A stretch of DNA of 64,000 nucleotides from Tubulanus polymorphus. Its lineage: Eukaryota > Nemertea > Palaeonemertea > Tubulaniformes > Tubulanidae. A program made the translations under genes and the position numbers. Below, piece after piece: positions 11,872-24,090 of this stretch. The stretch is taken from positions 744,001-808,000 of the forward strand of contig NC_134031.1 of the NCBI RefSeq assembly GCF_964204645.1, written 5' to 3'. Below the pieces are notes generated by a model. That model was not told where the DNA came from. It searched no databases and saw nothing but the letters and a program-made list of their open reading frames with translations. Numbering within the stretch: the first letter of the stretch is position 1; the number at the start of each line of letters is the position of its first letter.

Positions 11872-12582
11872 GTAAGTAGTGATTCTCAACCGCCGGTTCA
11901 TCTGATCCAGAAACCAGTCCAAAAAGATGAAAATCCCTTTTTGTAATTCGCTTAAAAGTTCGAAAAAAGGTGTTTTAGCCTTTTTTACTCGACGATAAGT
12001 TCACCATACCGTATTGATAGACATAGGTTTGACTCTTGGGAAGAGGTTACTGGTAGTGGAAGGGTGTGTTAAATACCAAGTGAACCCTAAACTTCCGAGC
12101 GAGGGTAACACTAACTAAAAACCAATCGACCATGTCCAACCTAACCAGCACTCTGCAGCACTTGTATGCCACTTCTTTTATCATATTTTTTATGTTTTAT
12201 TTGAGGTTGCCCACTTAGTGACAGGGACAAGGTTAACAATCCTCTAAGGTTTTTTTAAGAAAAATTCAAATAGCCTCGGCTTCATCCGCAAAGGCATAGG
12301 CCTAACAATTTACAGAATTGAAATCTGTCACAAGCGATTCAAAACTTATGAGTGAATTTTTCAGCTGAAATTTACACTTCAACGTTTAGCGCCCACAGTT
12401 TAGAGAAAATATATTTTAAACGGATCGAGGCCTAGTATTAGACGCTAGTTATACTTGTAGGTCATTGAGAGTGGAAAGTTGCCTCCACTCTTCAACAACT
12501 GGTTTCTCCCCCCTCCCCCTCACCTGGTTTTCTCACATTTCGTTGTGAAACTAACACAGAGTTTTTTGTTTTTCTATTTCAG
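11872..12582 (+). other. Likely Roquin 5' UTR intron
   Basis: A strong donor (AACTG|GTAAGTAG) begins at 11872, and a good acceptor (TTTCTATTTCAG) ends at 12582, 113 bases before the Roquin ATG. Roquin transcripts would therefore start before 11871. No coding frame is supported inside. Confidence 0.5.
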
Positions 12583-12695
12583 ATTATATCAGTATATTGT
12601 TTATTGCTGGATGTTATACATACTACAACTATTGTTACATAGTGAATTTCAAAACATTTTGAAACATTGAAGAAGAACGTGTCATTTATTTTAAA

Positions 12696-15600
12696 ATGCC
12701 TGTTCAAATTCCGCAGTGGACCGAGTACCTGTCGTGTCCGATCTGTTTTAATAAATACAACGATTTGATTCACGTGCCGTTAACTCTGAGCTGTGGTCAT
12801 ACGTTGTGTAAAACATGTCTGTCGAAACTTCACCAGAATAAATGTCCGTTCGACCAGACAGCGATCGGACGATCAGCCGACGACCTGCCGCCGAATAACG
12901 TCATCATTCGACTGGTCAACGGTCGACCGCCCGAATTCAAAAAACTTCCGAAATTAATCGGGGATAAAAATGTGGATCTGTTTGAGTCGTGTATGTCGTT
13001 AATTGAGGAGTTAGCGATGTATCTGAAACCAGTTACGCAACCATTACAAGGTAAGGTACCATCTCACAGGGGAGGGAGAGGGGACCTCACAGGGTAGAGA
13101 GAGGGGACCTCACAGGGTAGAGAGGGGACCTCACAGGGGAGAGGGGTCCTCACAGGGGAGGGGGACCTCATAAGCACCTCACACAGGGAGAGAAGACCTC
13201 ACGGAGCTGTCAACTGTCCCTGATGGGCGTTTTGTAGGCGATTGAAAATCAATTGCTGTCCCTGAAACAATTTTCGGTTATCCCTCTTAAAAATTCTTCA
13301 TTATTTCCCTAATAATGTCCCTAAAAATTGTAAAATTTTCTTTTTTATCCGTGAATATGGTAAATTGATAATAGCATGTCTGAAATTGTCTGTATCCTGA
13401 TTGGTCGGATCAAATCACAGACTGTGTTTCCATTTTAAGTTAATTATTGACTCTTGAATTATTTATAGATTTGAATGTGAATATCCCGAGTAGCGGTAAT
13501 TCGACCAGTAGCGCCACCTGTAGCAGTGTATTGAGTCGACCGATGCAGCGTAAACTGGTCGCGTTGATAAACTGTCAGCTGATCGAGGATGAGGGACGAT
13601 CTCGAGCGATGCGAGGAGCTCGGTCCCTCGGCGAACGTACCGTTACTGAACTTATATTACACCATCAGAATCCACATCAACTATCGGCGAATCTTTGGGC
13701 TGCAGTGCGAGCTCGCGGCTGTCAGTTCTTAGGACCAGGTAATTACAACACTTACGCAGTATTCTCTTGGTTCAAATGGATCTATTGGAAAAATGCTTGT
13801 CTAGTTAAAGAATTGTGAAAAAAAAATTGAAAATTATAAAAAATGTGTGAAAAATTGGAGAAAATTGTCTGTCGAAATATTTTGATCCCCTTTTTTATGC
13901 CGTACACGGTTGAGCTTGAAATCTATGCAAAAGCTGAAATTTTATTTTAACCTGTCCAGATTGTGATTAGTTACCTCTTATAAAGCTGCAAAGAAAAATG
14001 TGAATAGAGACCTTATTTTTATGGATTTTAAGATTCCTCAGTTCATTAATCTGATCCCTGAAACAATGAAATATCTTGAAGTCTTTGATTAAATCGTGTG
14101 GCTTTTCATCAAAATGTTCTTCTAGCCTAGAGAATCTAACTGTGGGTCAAACAAGTTTAGTTTCTGAAGTCCACGTTTGATGTATTTATATAAATTATAT
14201 TTTAGCGATGCAGGAAGAAGTATTGAAGTTAATATTGTTAGCTTTAGAAGACGGTTCCGCTTTATCTCGTAAAGTTCTCGTATTATTCGTCGTGCAGCGA
14301 CTCGAGGCTCAATATCCACAAGCATCAAAAACTGCTATAGGACACGTCGTACAACTTCTCTATAGAGCTTCTTGTTTTAAGGTTTGTATCATTCCTTTTA
14401 ATTGTGATGATATTCGAGTCTAGTTACTCTGAGACTGGTCTTACATCGTTGAATTTGGCTTAAATACAACATGAGCTTAGACTGGTCTTAAGTTGTTCGA
14501 TAGGCTAAAGAACCGAAATGAGTTTAAACTGGTCGAAAGTTGTTAGATAAGTTATTGAAATAAAGTAAGCTTGTGGACTGTGGTCTCAAGTTGTAAGATT
14601 CACAATAAAACCAAAATGAGTTTAGACTGGTCATGACTCTTGATTCTGCACCTGTTCGCTAGATTTTAGTCGAAATGTGTTTCAATCTGTGCTGACTGAT
14701 AGTTTAACTGCAGCGGGCTGCTGTATCTGATAGTTTAACTGCAGCGGGCTGCTGTATCTCTGCTGGTAGTTACTGTATCTGATAGTTTAACTGCAGCGGG
14801 CTGCAGCTGTATCTGATAGTTTAACTGCAGTGGGCTGCTGTATCTGATAGTTTAACTGCAGCGGGCTGCTGTATCTCTGCTGGTAGTTACTGTATCTGAT
14901 AGTTTAACTGCAGCGGGCTGCTGTATCTCTGCTGGTAGTTACAGTATATGTATGATATATTTCAGGTTACAAAGCGTGATGAAGAATCGTCTCTGATGCA
15001 GCTGAAAGAAGAATTTCGTAATTATGAATCGTTGAGACGTGAACACGATTCACAGGTCGTACAGATCGCTACTGAGGCTGGATTACGTATCGCGCCCGAA
15101 CAATGGTCGTCTTTACTATACGGAGATACTTCACATAAATCACACATGCAGTCTATCATAGATAAGGTATCTATTTAAAATCTACCTCTTTTACTGGGTT
15201 CTTAAACGTCTGGCAAAATCATTCCAGATTTATTGCGGGATAATCTGGGTTCTGATTCTTTTAAAAATCAGCGTAAAGTTGGGGTACTTTGAATTTTGAG
15301 TGTTGTTGTTCTTGCCGGTGAGTGGCACAGAAGAAACTGCCCCCACTGAGGATATCTTATAATTTGATTAGGATGTTCTTCAGTTAAGGGTCTTGAAAAT
15401 ATCGGGGAATTTCGAATTTCCTGATCTTGATATTCTACACAGAATGATATAAAGATAATTGTTTATTTGTTTCAGCTTCAAACTCCTCAGTCGTTTTCAC
15501 AGAGTGTCAGTGAACTGGTGATAGCGTTACAGCGTACCGGTGACCCGGGTAACCTGTCGCGTTTGAGACCACATCTCGATCTGTTAGCTAACATTGATCC

Positions 15601-18600
15601 TACACCGGGTGAGTGTGACATCAATTATCATCATCAGACTCGGCTCAGGTCTTTTAGGACAAAATTTGTCAGACTTGACAGTCATATCGCAGTTTGATAG
15701 TCTTTTGTATAATGTATGATATCAGTAAAATGTTTCAAACATCTAAAGTTGAACTGTTAGCTCTGAGTTTAAAGGTCATCTGCAAGTTGGTTTTCACTGG
15801 ATTAAGCCCTTATCCATGAGTAATAACACTTATACCTGACTAAAACAGTTATTGTTTAAAGTTAATCAGTTATCTCTGAGACTTAATCAGTTATCTAACT
15901 GTCAATTAAACAGTTATCTCTGTCAGTTCAGCCATTATCTCAGAGAATGGTTGAATCTAAATCTTGAGCCTACTGTACCTGTGCGTGCACAATCTGAATG
16001 TATTTATCATAAATGGCGTTGTAAGTATTTTTGTGTGTATTGTATTTTGTTTAGATACACCTCCTCCATCGTGGGATAATCTGAACGCTATAATCAGCGG
16101 AACTCACACGGTTATTAAAGGATTGATCGAATTCGTTCAGAATCACAGTTTTAAAAAGTACGACGCCCCAACGATGCACAGCGCCAAATATAAAACCAGC
16201 ATGTGTCGCGATTATATACAGAAAAACAGCTGTCCTCGTGGCGCCATCTGTACGTTCGCTCATTCCGATGATGAGATGGAAAAGTAAGTCGATGATAAAC
16301 AAAACCTTAACTTCAATAACTTGATTCGATTCTTAAAGTGTTTTATACACAGCCGAGAACCTCTTCACCTCTTCACTATGATAGTGTGAACTGATGAAAT
16401 GTCTGAATAATAATAATCGTATTGTTTTAGATACCGAGCTAAAAGTAAACGAATCGCTAAAACTGGTTTTACAAAATCACTCTCAAGCGATGGAGATTTG
16501 ATAATAGCCAATCAGCAGCCAGCACCTGTTGGATTAGTCCATCAGACCGCTGCCGATAGGTAAGTTACACCTACTCACCCTTCTTGAATGCGTTTTGAAT
16601 GATGAATTGTAAATGATGTTGTAATTGTTTCAGTTTAACGGTAACCGCCTCCAATGGAACATCTACAGTCACAGCTCTAGCGACACCTGTTAATATGTCG
16701 GCTACTGTTAACTCTAATACTACTGTTACTCCTTATACTCCATCAATCAGTAAGTTATCACTCATTTCAACCTGTAGTGTTTTAGGCAGACTACATTTAA
16801 AGTACCTCTGATTATCACTTGTCCCTTTGCTTCTGATGGTCATGTGCCCTGCATGACAAGATATTTGAAATTTTCATAACTCTAATTCATTATTACTGCA
16901 ACTGCTTCAGAATGTGAGCTGAGTCTACTGTAGTATTTTCTGATACGTTAAGTTCATGGTAGTTTTAATCTTGTAGGAAATAATTTACCGATTACGGCAC
17001 CTGCTCATCATCACTACAACCACAATTCAGCCAATCACAGATCAGTGAGAGTACCGATATATAACGTCATGTCACCACAAACACGCCCTCTATTGACCGC
17101 GGGAGTCACTCATAAATATCGGCCTCCTACGCGGTATTACTCATCGGGAATCTATGAGGAATATCCACCAACATCTGGACCTCCACGGGTACGTGTGTGC
17201 ATGTGTTCCACTGATCCAGGTTCCACACTTACTGGACCTGGTTCCACAGTTACTGGACCTGGTTCCACAGTTACAGGACCAGGTTCCACAGTTACTGGAC
17301 CAGGTTCCACAGTTACTGGACCAGATTCCACAGCTCTGTTTGATCCCGGTTCAACATTTTAAGGTTAAAATTTGACTATGGTTAAAACATTATGGATGAA
17401 CTAATTTCAAATCTCAAGTAAAATTTAGCCAATGACACCTTGGGAACAGTAGACATCGATACTGTTAGTTCTTAGTCAAATGTGACTCAAGGGAAATGAA
17501 TGAACTAATTGCGAATATTTATATAATATAGGTGAATATTGGATCAGGAGGAATCTTACAGGATTTATATCAACGTCGATCCGAATTATTGGCTCAGTTG
17601 CATCATCGAGTTCCGTCGGTGACACCAGGTGTCGCTAGTAGTAGCGGTAGTATGACCCATAGAGAATTAGCGCGGTCTGTCAGTGATACCGCTGGTACGA
17701 TGCACGTTACGTCAACACTAGCGCAGCATAACAACACCAACAAGAATTATCCTCGCACCACGACGACAGGTAAGACAACTAAACCGGGTTCAACTAAACA
17801 GGGGATCGGACTGGAACGTACTATACCGAGGACCGGACTCGGTCCGGTTTCATATTATCGGATAAAGTTCCTCAATCGTGACAGAAATATCATTGTATTT
17901 TTGAAGGTAAAACAAAGACATTGAAAACATCGAGTTCAAGTTCTAACTCTAGTTCATACACGGCCTGGTCGACAGGTGATGATTCTGAATTACTCGTAAG
18001 TGTTTATTCGTTTATATGGTTTCCTCCGTGAATTCCCCCTATGACATCATACTTTCACTATTGTTTTTATTGATTATAGCGTTGTGAAGGCGATATACAA
18101 ACACTACCGGTAGTTAGTGACGACGATATCTGGGATAATACGTTTCAAACTCCGGTCAGGTCAGTAGAAACGTTATCAGTTCTTAATATTTAATTCTTAG
18201 ATATACAGTGGAACCTAGTAACAATTCTTAGATATACAGCGGAACCTCGTTACAGCGAACTTCTCAGGAAATCTGTTCGTTATAACTGATAGTTCGTTGT
18301 ATCCAGTATGAAATTAATCAAATTTTCTGACTTAGGACGAAATTCTGTATTTGTAATATCCGATGAATCGTATCGGAGGGTTCGTTATAACGACGTTCCA
18401 CTGTATTAACGATGATAGGTTTTATAAAACTCTTTGTGTTTCACTGCGCTATCTCTCGTCCATACATCTGTATAAATAGATTACATTTCAGTGTCCTCTT
18501 AAATGAATCAATGTTTGTAAAACATTGGTAAAAGAACTGATTTTAACTCTATGAATAGTTTATTTGCAACTGTCCGATTAAAATAGGTACCGAATGACAA

Positions 18601-19908
18601 AGGGTTAATTGTGAATGTTTGATTGTAGTTTGGATTCTGATGATGATGAAAGTTACGTTCCGTTCGGTTATAATGACGGTGATGATGACGACGATGATTT
18701 GATCCCGTTTGACCCGGTTCCGCGAGTATCGAAATATGGTCCGATATCTCGAACTGCGAGATCTCGTATTCGTAACACAGCGCCCGTCATGGCAACAGCT
18801 TCCATTCAGGTTCGAATCGCGTTCAACTTATTCACGTTTTATTTTTAATTTGACTGATTTAACGTTGTTTCGATTGTTGTGTATTTTCAGGAGGTTGCCA
18901 CGACACCGGTAACAGCGTTAACACCGTTGAGTCACCCGTATCAGACGGTATCTTGGATACCGAGTATCTACACACACCGTAACGATACATCGGAGCCACT
19001 TGCGATACACTCAAAAATACACGATTCAGAACCAGCGAGTTTATGGAAACAAAGGTTTGTCCTCTCTCTAACCAAACACCCTTCAGCCTGGAACCACCCT
19101 TCAATAGTTAACGATGTCAGGTGTGCAGGGTCGAGGGTGTGTGGGGCAGAGAGTGTGCAGGGTCGAGGGTGTGTAGGGCAGAGAGTGTGCGGGGTCGAGG
19201 GTGTGCAGGGTTGAGGGTGTGCAGGGTTGAGGGTGTGCAGGGCCGAGGGTGTGCAGGGTTGAGGGTGTGCAGGGTTGAGTGATATGAAATGATTGTTATA
19301 TTGTTTATTGATAGAAGTGACACAAGCCGCAGGATGATGTACGAAGAATGTGATCATGTGATGCATGAATTAGAAAGAGTAGATCAACAGATTCGAATTA
19401 TTGCTGAAGATGAACAACTTGTTAAAGACATACAAGCATTGAATATACCGGGTCCCAGATCGCAGGCCTTTAATATACCGGGTTCTGGATCGCAGGCCTT
19501 GTACCGGGTACGTCATTAACCGTCTTTAAAAACCACAAACCAGTTTCACAGTTCTACGTACGTTAATTATTGACTTTAAAACAATGAAAATGAACTAATT
19601 AATACCTGAAGTGCTGGAGATAATTTGAAAGAGAGATAGAGATAGAAACTAATTACTAATAGCATTAATACACCGCGGTGCGGTGTACTAGCAGAGTTCA
19701 TCATCGATTTATACACTGCACTGAAAGGGTCAACTTCAAGTTGACAACTGTAGAACTGGCATCTTTTCATCTTGTTCTTCGACATCTGTTTGTTTCTGAT
19801 TTCAGAATTAAGAGCGAGAATCGATGGAAGTTATTTCACAGTTTAAGCGGAAGGAATAAAACGTTCACTCGTACGAACTCTGTTTTAGGAGAGAGAGAGA
19901 GAGATTAG
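12696..19908 (+). CDS. RC3H1: Roquin, RING and CCCH-type RNA-binding E3 ligase, 16 coding exons
   Basis: Exons: 12696-13050, 13469-13738, 14206-14381, 14966-15166, 15476-15608, 16055-16283, 16431-16559, 16634-16749, 16977-17188, 17532-17769, 17907-17995, 18080-18159, 18629-18809, 18891-19054, 19315-19507, 19813-19908. All are in phase, about 953 residues (human RC3H1 is 1133). The N-terminal RING (residues 14-54) has [20 protein letters not shown] and CGHTLCKTC. The ROQ and HEPN-like region follows ([50 protein letters not shown]). The CCCH finger near 420-448 is [20 protein letters not shown]. The remainder is low-complexity, with an acidic run ([13 protein letters not shown]). The family binds stem-loops in mRNA 3' UTRs in the cytoplasm and recruits decay factors. 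One gene here probably corresponds to the vertebrate RC3H1/RC3H2 pair. The last splice junction is uncertain; the core is secure. Confidence 0.93.
13055..13200 (+). repeat. GGGGACCTCACAGG minisatellite in Roquin intron 1
   Basis: Six or so imperfect copies of ACCTCACAGGGGAGAGAGGGG follow the exon 1 donor directly. The frame that runs from exon 1 into this array stops within it, so retention would truncate the protein after the RING. Confidence 0.75.
14690..14945 (+). repeat. TGATAGTTTAACTGCAGCGGGCTGC minisatellite in Roquin intron 3
   Basis: About seven copies of a roughly 31-bp unit (TGATAGTTTAACTGCAGCGG, GCTGCTGTATC), some with an added TCTGCTGGTAGTTACTG. It sits just upstream of the exon 4 acceptor at 14965. 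The intron also holds the TAGACTGGTC dispersed repeat at 14440-14640. Confidence 0.85.
17205..17345 (+). repeat. 21-bp GGTTCCACAGTTACTGGACCA minisatellite in Roquin intron 9
   Basis: Six copies of CCAGGTTCCACAGTTACTGGA lie right after the exon 9 donor (17189). The unit contains GGTTCCACAGTT, the end motif of the dispersed inverted-repeat elements. Open frames across it are intronic artefacts. Confidence 0.85.
18233..18408. mobile_element. pogo/Tigger-like MITE in Roquin intron 12
   Basis: The left end is TACAGCGGAACCTCGTTACA and the right end GTTCGTTATAACGACGTTCCACTGTA, inverted copies of each other. TA at both outer edges fits a TA target duplication. A second partial left end (ACAGTGGAACCTAGTAACAA) lies just before it at about 18205. 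There is no coding capacity. Family assignment is from end-motif memory. Confidence 0.65.
19118..19285 (+). repeat. 16-bp GGGTGTGCAGGGTTGA minisatellite in Roquin intron 14
   Basis: About ten copies of a 16-17-bp unit (GGGTGTGCAGGGTTGA, GGGTGTGTGGGGCAGAGA) end about 30 bases before the exon 15 acceptor. Frames reading through it on either strand are repeat artefacts. Confidence 0.85.
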
Positions 19909-20572
19909 TGAATTATTGCGGTTTAAAACCGATTGTTAACGCGTTAACACCGGGAGTTGATTATACTTATACAAACTGTGCTTATTTGAAATGTACTTTA
20001 TACATATATATATATATATAAACCTCACATTGCTTTTCATAATGAAAATGCACTAAAATTAATCGTTAAAGTGACTATTTTTATCCGTAAATCCGACTCA
20101 AATTCTCAATTTTTCTGATTATTTGAAGTGATTGAACTAACAATTCACAACAGTTGTTTGTAACAGTCCATTGTTGTCCGCTGTAGTTGCGGTCAAAACG
20201 TGATTAGGTCATCGTCAGGTTCTCTTTAAGTCGTCACGTTACTGAAGTTATCTGTAAGTCATTTCGATAAGTCATCATAACTAGGTCATTCCGTTCATGA
20301 CTCGTCCAAATGACAACTTACGTTTAGTAAATTGAATTAGAAATATAAATCATGATTCAAAAATAGCGAAGACTTCAGTAATTCGACGACTTATCAGTTG
20401 ATGACGAAGTGATAAGCGAGTTTGACTGTTATGTTTATTACAACAACGATGACTTTGACTAAAAACAAATGACTGTTGTGAGAAGTGAATTCAGTTACAG
20501 GTGTGTTAAAGTGCTGTCAGATGGATGAATATATTCTATGGTTTATAAAACTATAATAGTCACTTTAGCTGA

Positions 20573-20578
20573 AATAAA
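20573..20578 (+). terminator. Probable Roquin polyadenylation signal
   Basis: An AATAAA hexamer about 665 bases after the Roquin stop, followed by AT-rich and T-rich sequence. An AATAAA at about 19855 is inside the last coding exon and so is unlikely to be used for the full product. Confidence 0.45.
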
Positions 20579-20929
20579 TGGCTTCTAAATACTTGTTTAT
20601 TGTTTAATATTTAAAAAATTCATACATGTTATTTAAGCCATTCTGTTACCTTCTGAGTGACACGTGTAATATAGATATTTATAGATTCCTACGTGTACTG
20701 TATATCGGTATATTAGATAATGATTATGTTTATAATGTTATTGATCTACTGCCTGTACCCCCACCCCGCGTCCTGTTATAAATCATCACGATGTCTGCAC
20801 AATGTGCTTCTCCATGAAATAGGTAAAAACTGTAATTCATGTTCATATAAAAATGTCTGGAGTTTAAACAAAAGATCGGGTGCAGTGTTGATCAGTTTTT
20901 CTAAGGAAAGCCAAAGTTTTTCTATTGTC

Positions 20930-21150
20930 TGAGGGTTTGCGAGGTACAGGCAGCAGATTGTTTACGGCTGAAAGCAGATTGTCTTAGAGGGTGGGAGTAT
21001 AGACAGCAGATTGTCTGAGGGGTACAGACAGCACAGATTGTCTGAGGGGTACAGACAGCGCAGATTGTCTGAGGGGATGCAGGTTACAGACAGCACAGAT
21101 TGTCTGAGGGTCCCGACAGCACAGATTGTCTGAGGGGGTACAGGTTACGG
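20930..21150 (+). repeat. GCACAGATTGTCTGAGGGGTACAGACA minisatellite
   Basis: About seven diverged copies of a roughly 27-bp unit containing AGATTGTCTGAGGGG and TACAGACAGC, in the Roquin to GPCR intergenic DNA. Confidence 0.8.
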
Positions 21151-22552
21151 ACATCAGATCGACATTTGAACTGATAATCCACTAGCGATGTATCTAGCTT
21201 CTGCGCTTGCAAATTAATCGTAATTTTTAAAGCCGAAATAAATAAAAACCTTAAGTTCAAGCTATAATTAGATAAAGTGTATAAGAATACAAAGCAACCT
21301 TGTGTAATTCGTTTGGTGGAGTTGTTTTTTTGATATTTAGCTGTAATGTGCTGTGCTGCTTACAGATTTTTACCTGTTTACGAATATTAACGTAATTTAG
21401 ACTTTAATATTGTGTGTAGTGTTGGATTGTTATATATTTTAAACTGTGAAAAAAGTACGGAAGGCGTCCCGGAAAGAGGTCTGCCTGGGATCGAAAAATA
21501 TTTTTGGAATTTATTCCATGGTAATAAATATCTCAAAATGAAAATTAATTATTCTCGTGAGATATCATGTCGAAATGATTTCTGAAATGTTTTTGAATTG
21601 ATGAAAATTTACCCGAAATTTCCTGGGGGTTTCTAGTCAGTAACCTGTGAGTGTCTGTGGTTTAATTTCATTAACCTTGTTATAAGCCCCATTCTTTTCT
21701 AAAAGCTTATCACCAACGTTTATTAAACTAACTAAGGGGTTTCACCATTCAATTAACGAGTTGTTAACCGTTGAGTTTTGTTTTTTATTACCGGTTAAGA
21801 TCTAAGGACTCTTCCGTATCAATGCCTATTACATTGTATCCAGCTGGATACAGTTGAGACCTCGATGCTGCCAGCAGGGGGCAGCGGGTCAGGGAGTCTA
21901 GTATAAATCGCAATTTCACAATTCGTGAAATGTTGGAAATGTGCTTCATTGTTAATGTATACACCGTATCCTTCAGAACGTCATACCGGCCGTCAATTGG
22001 CCGTCAACCATTCAACTACATACTTCAGTGCCGTTTGCGCCTGAAGGATATGATATTATGACGCGTTTATGACGTCACGGGTCTGACGAGTTGTATGTCT
22101 AACAGTCTAATCGCGGTAGTTCGCCGCAGCTACAGCGAGAGAATAACACCTCGACTTTGAATTTAACTACATGTATTGACCTCGTAAGATTTATTATTTG
22201 TAATTTAATTACGACATAAATTAGTGTTAATTTCTAGCACTCTGAATGCAATGATGTAACCGCGGCTGACATCTTTCTTCAATATTCCTCTGTATTACAT
22301 GTATATACAACGAATAATGAATTAAACAAATGATGTTTATCAATATCGCCAGTGAGAAAAGTAGATAAATCATGATTTTGTTTTTTTTGTTCGGAAAAAG
22401 TTTTTTGAGAGCGCAAGATCGGAGTAAATTTTGAGACGATATCAACATCATCAGTGCGCGCGTTCCGAGGCCCCAGTCGAGACGTACTGGGACGATACTA
22501 AAACAAGAATTCGCGCCCGAAACCTAGTTCTTCCGTAACCCTAACCCTAGTC

Positions 22553-22625
22553 CCGACTCGAACCCGGGACCTACCGCGTACCAGTCGGACGTGCTAACCA
22601 CCAGACCATTGATATAACCGACGAC
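22553..22625 (-). mobile_element. tRNA-derived SINE head
   Basis: On the minus strand GGTCTGGTGGTTAGCACGTC resembles an A box, and CGGGTTCGAGTCGGG a B box at tRNA-like spacing. It shares TCTGGTGGTT with the copy at 5190-5267. The acceptor-stem halves do not pair well, so I do not call a functional tRNA. Confidence 0.5.
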
Positions 22626-22944
22626 GTTTGTAAGTTCGTCTGGCCAGTGTGGTGACCAGTCAGGTGTAATCACTGAGAATCAACCGGGGGTCGTAAGGCA
22701 CGTTGCGCTCTGAAAATACGAGAAATTAACCACAGTCTCATCGCCGAGAATGAATGTCATTTTTTGTAGCATTACTTTTCGTTTTTAGCTCGAAATACCG
22801 CGCATCATTAATCAATGGAGTTTTTTTAGTGGCTATCGTGAACCCACCTATAAGCAGCGTCACCGTTTCAACTTTATAATTGGTTACGAATTACAAACCA
22901 GTGAATGATTAGCTTCGTCACTGTAGTAATCGATTACACACAGT

Positions 22945-24090
22945 ATGAACGGCGTGGTGACAACATTACAAGCTGCGCGCCAGGACAACGTGACAACTAC
23001 TAGGACAACCGTAACATCGACTCCTTCGTTTTCAGAATGCGATCATCCGCCGGCGAAATGGCAGTACACGTTCACGTTCTACATGTACACGTTCGTGTAT
23101 CTACCGGCCTCGTTACTGGGAATAGTTCTCAATTTAGCTACGATTACCGTTTTCCGTCGTATCGACAGCGACGCGTATCTCACAGTAATCAATCTCGCCT
23201 GGTTTGACTTACTGTTTCTAGTCACAGTGTTTCTACTGTTTCCGATGCGCACTATTGTCAACTATATATTACTATCCGACTACATCCACAGTTACGATGA
23301 TTGGTATTTTGGTCACGAGATTATTATTTGGGTGTTGCCGTTTTTCTTCACGTTTCAAATGGCCAGAAACTGGTGCGTCGTTATCCTAAATTTCGAGCGA
23401 TTATTGGTCGTCGCCAGTCCGCTGTATTTCAAACGGTTTTGGGCCAAATCTCAAATCATATGTTTCACCGTTGTAAATTTCTTCGTTTCAGCATTCTGTA
23501 ACTGGCCGTATTTCTTTCCGTTGACTCTCCCGGGCAAAGCTACTTGGCACTGTTTTAAAATGGTATCGCTTTACACTATGGGAGCATTTGCGGCCAAAAC
23601 GATCAAAACTCCTTTCGACTACAATTTCAACATCGCGTACTCTTTTACATACCACACATACATCTACATGTGCATCATTTTTCCGTTCGTCATTTTAGCT
23701 TTGATCAACATCGCGTTGGCGATTTTAATTCTACGCAATTATTACAAACTAAAGCGCATCGTCTCGCATTCCAGCGTCAACAAAATCTCGACGAATTCCA
23801 CGACGGCCGAGACGAAAGAGCAGACGATTTTAAAAATGGTTCTTTGTATCGTTTTTATGTTCATGGTATTTGAAATTCCCGCCTCGATGGATCGGCTGAT
23901 TCGTTATCACGAAAAACGTATGGGATGGAACGCGGGTCTTCATTATAATATGCTGATGGTTTTGAGAAAGGTCGGAATTCTGTTGAGTATTTTAGATTCT
24001 TCGTTTAATTTCGTCGTTTACTGTTCGACGAATCGGCTTTTTAAGAAAACGGCAACACGATTTTTCCTCGTTCATTATTTCACCGAATGA
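22945..24090 (+). CDS. Orphan rhodopsin-class G-protein-coupled receptor, intronless
   Basis: A single exon of 381 residues with seven hydrophobic segments: TM1 (VYLPASLLGIVLNLATITVF), TM2 with the class A sodium-site Asp (INLAWFDLLFLV), TM3 ending FERL in place of DRY, TM4 (Trp in FCNWPYFF), TM5, TM6 (IVFMFMVFEIPA) and TM7 with DSSFNFVVY in place of NPxxY. The N-terminus has potential N-glycosylation sites (NVT). TM6 has Glu-Ile-Pro where many class A receptors have CWxP. The usual Cys at the top of TM3 is missing, although ECL2 has a Cys (WHCFK). The overall look fits the peptide-receptor-like orphans expanded in lophotrochozoans (FMRFamide or sex-peptide receptor neighbourhood), but the ligand cannot be told. 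AATAAA at 24788-24793 is a possible 3' signal. Confidence 0.88.
   Translation: MNGVVTTLQAARQDNVTTTRTTVTSTPSFSECDHPPAKWQYTFTFYMYTFVYLPASLLGIVLNLATITVFRRIDSDAYLTVINLAWFDLLFLVTVFLLFPMRTIVNYILLSDYIHSYDDWYFGHEIIIWVLPFFFTFQMARNWCVVILNFERLLVVASPLYFKRFWAKSQIICFTVVNFFVSAFCNWPYFFPLTLPGKATWHCFKMVSLYTMGAFAAKTIKTPFDYNFNIAYSFTYHTYIYMCIIFPFVILALINIALAILILRNYYKLKRIVSHSSVNKISTNSTTAETKEQTILKMVLCIVFMFMVFEIPASMDRLIRYHEKRMGWNAGLHYNMLMVLRKVGILLSILDSSFNFVVYCSTNRLFKKTATRFFLVHYFTE

Larger units (their letters stand above)
19909..22944. other. Roquin 3' UTR and intergenic stretch
   Basis: No coding exon is supported. AATAAA at 20573-20578 is the first good polyadenylation hexamer after the Roquin stop, implying a 3' UTR of about 0.7 kb. 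A minisatellite lies at 20930-21150, and a tRNA-like SINE head at 22553-22625. An open frame on the minus strand (22227-22451) has no recognisable content. The GPCR promoter should lie just before 22945; no clear core element is seen. Confidence 0.5.

Noticed and set aside
22553-22625. tRNA gene on the minus strand
   Set aside because: A- and B-box words are present but the arms do not pair convincingly; recorded as a SINE head.
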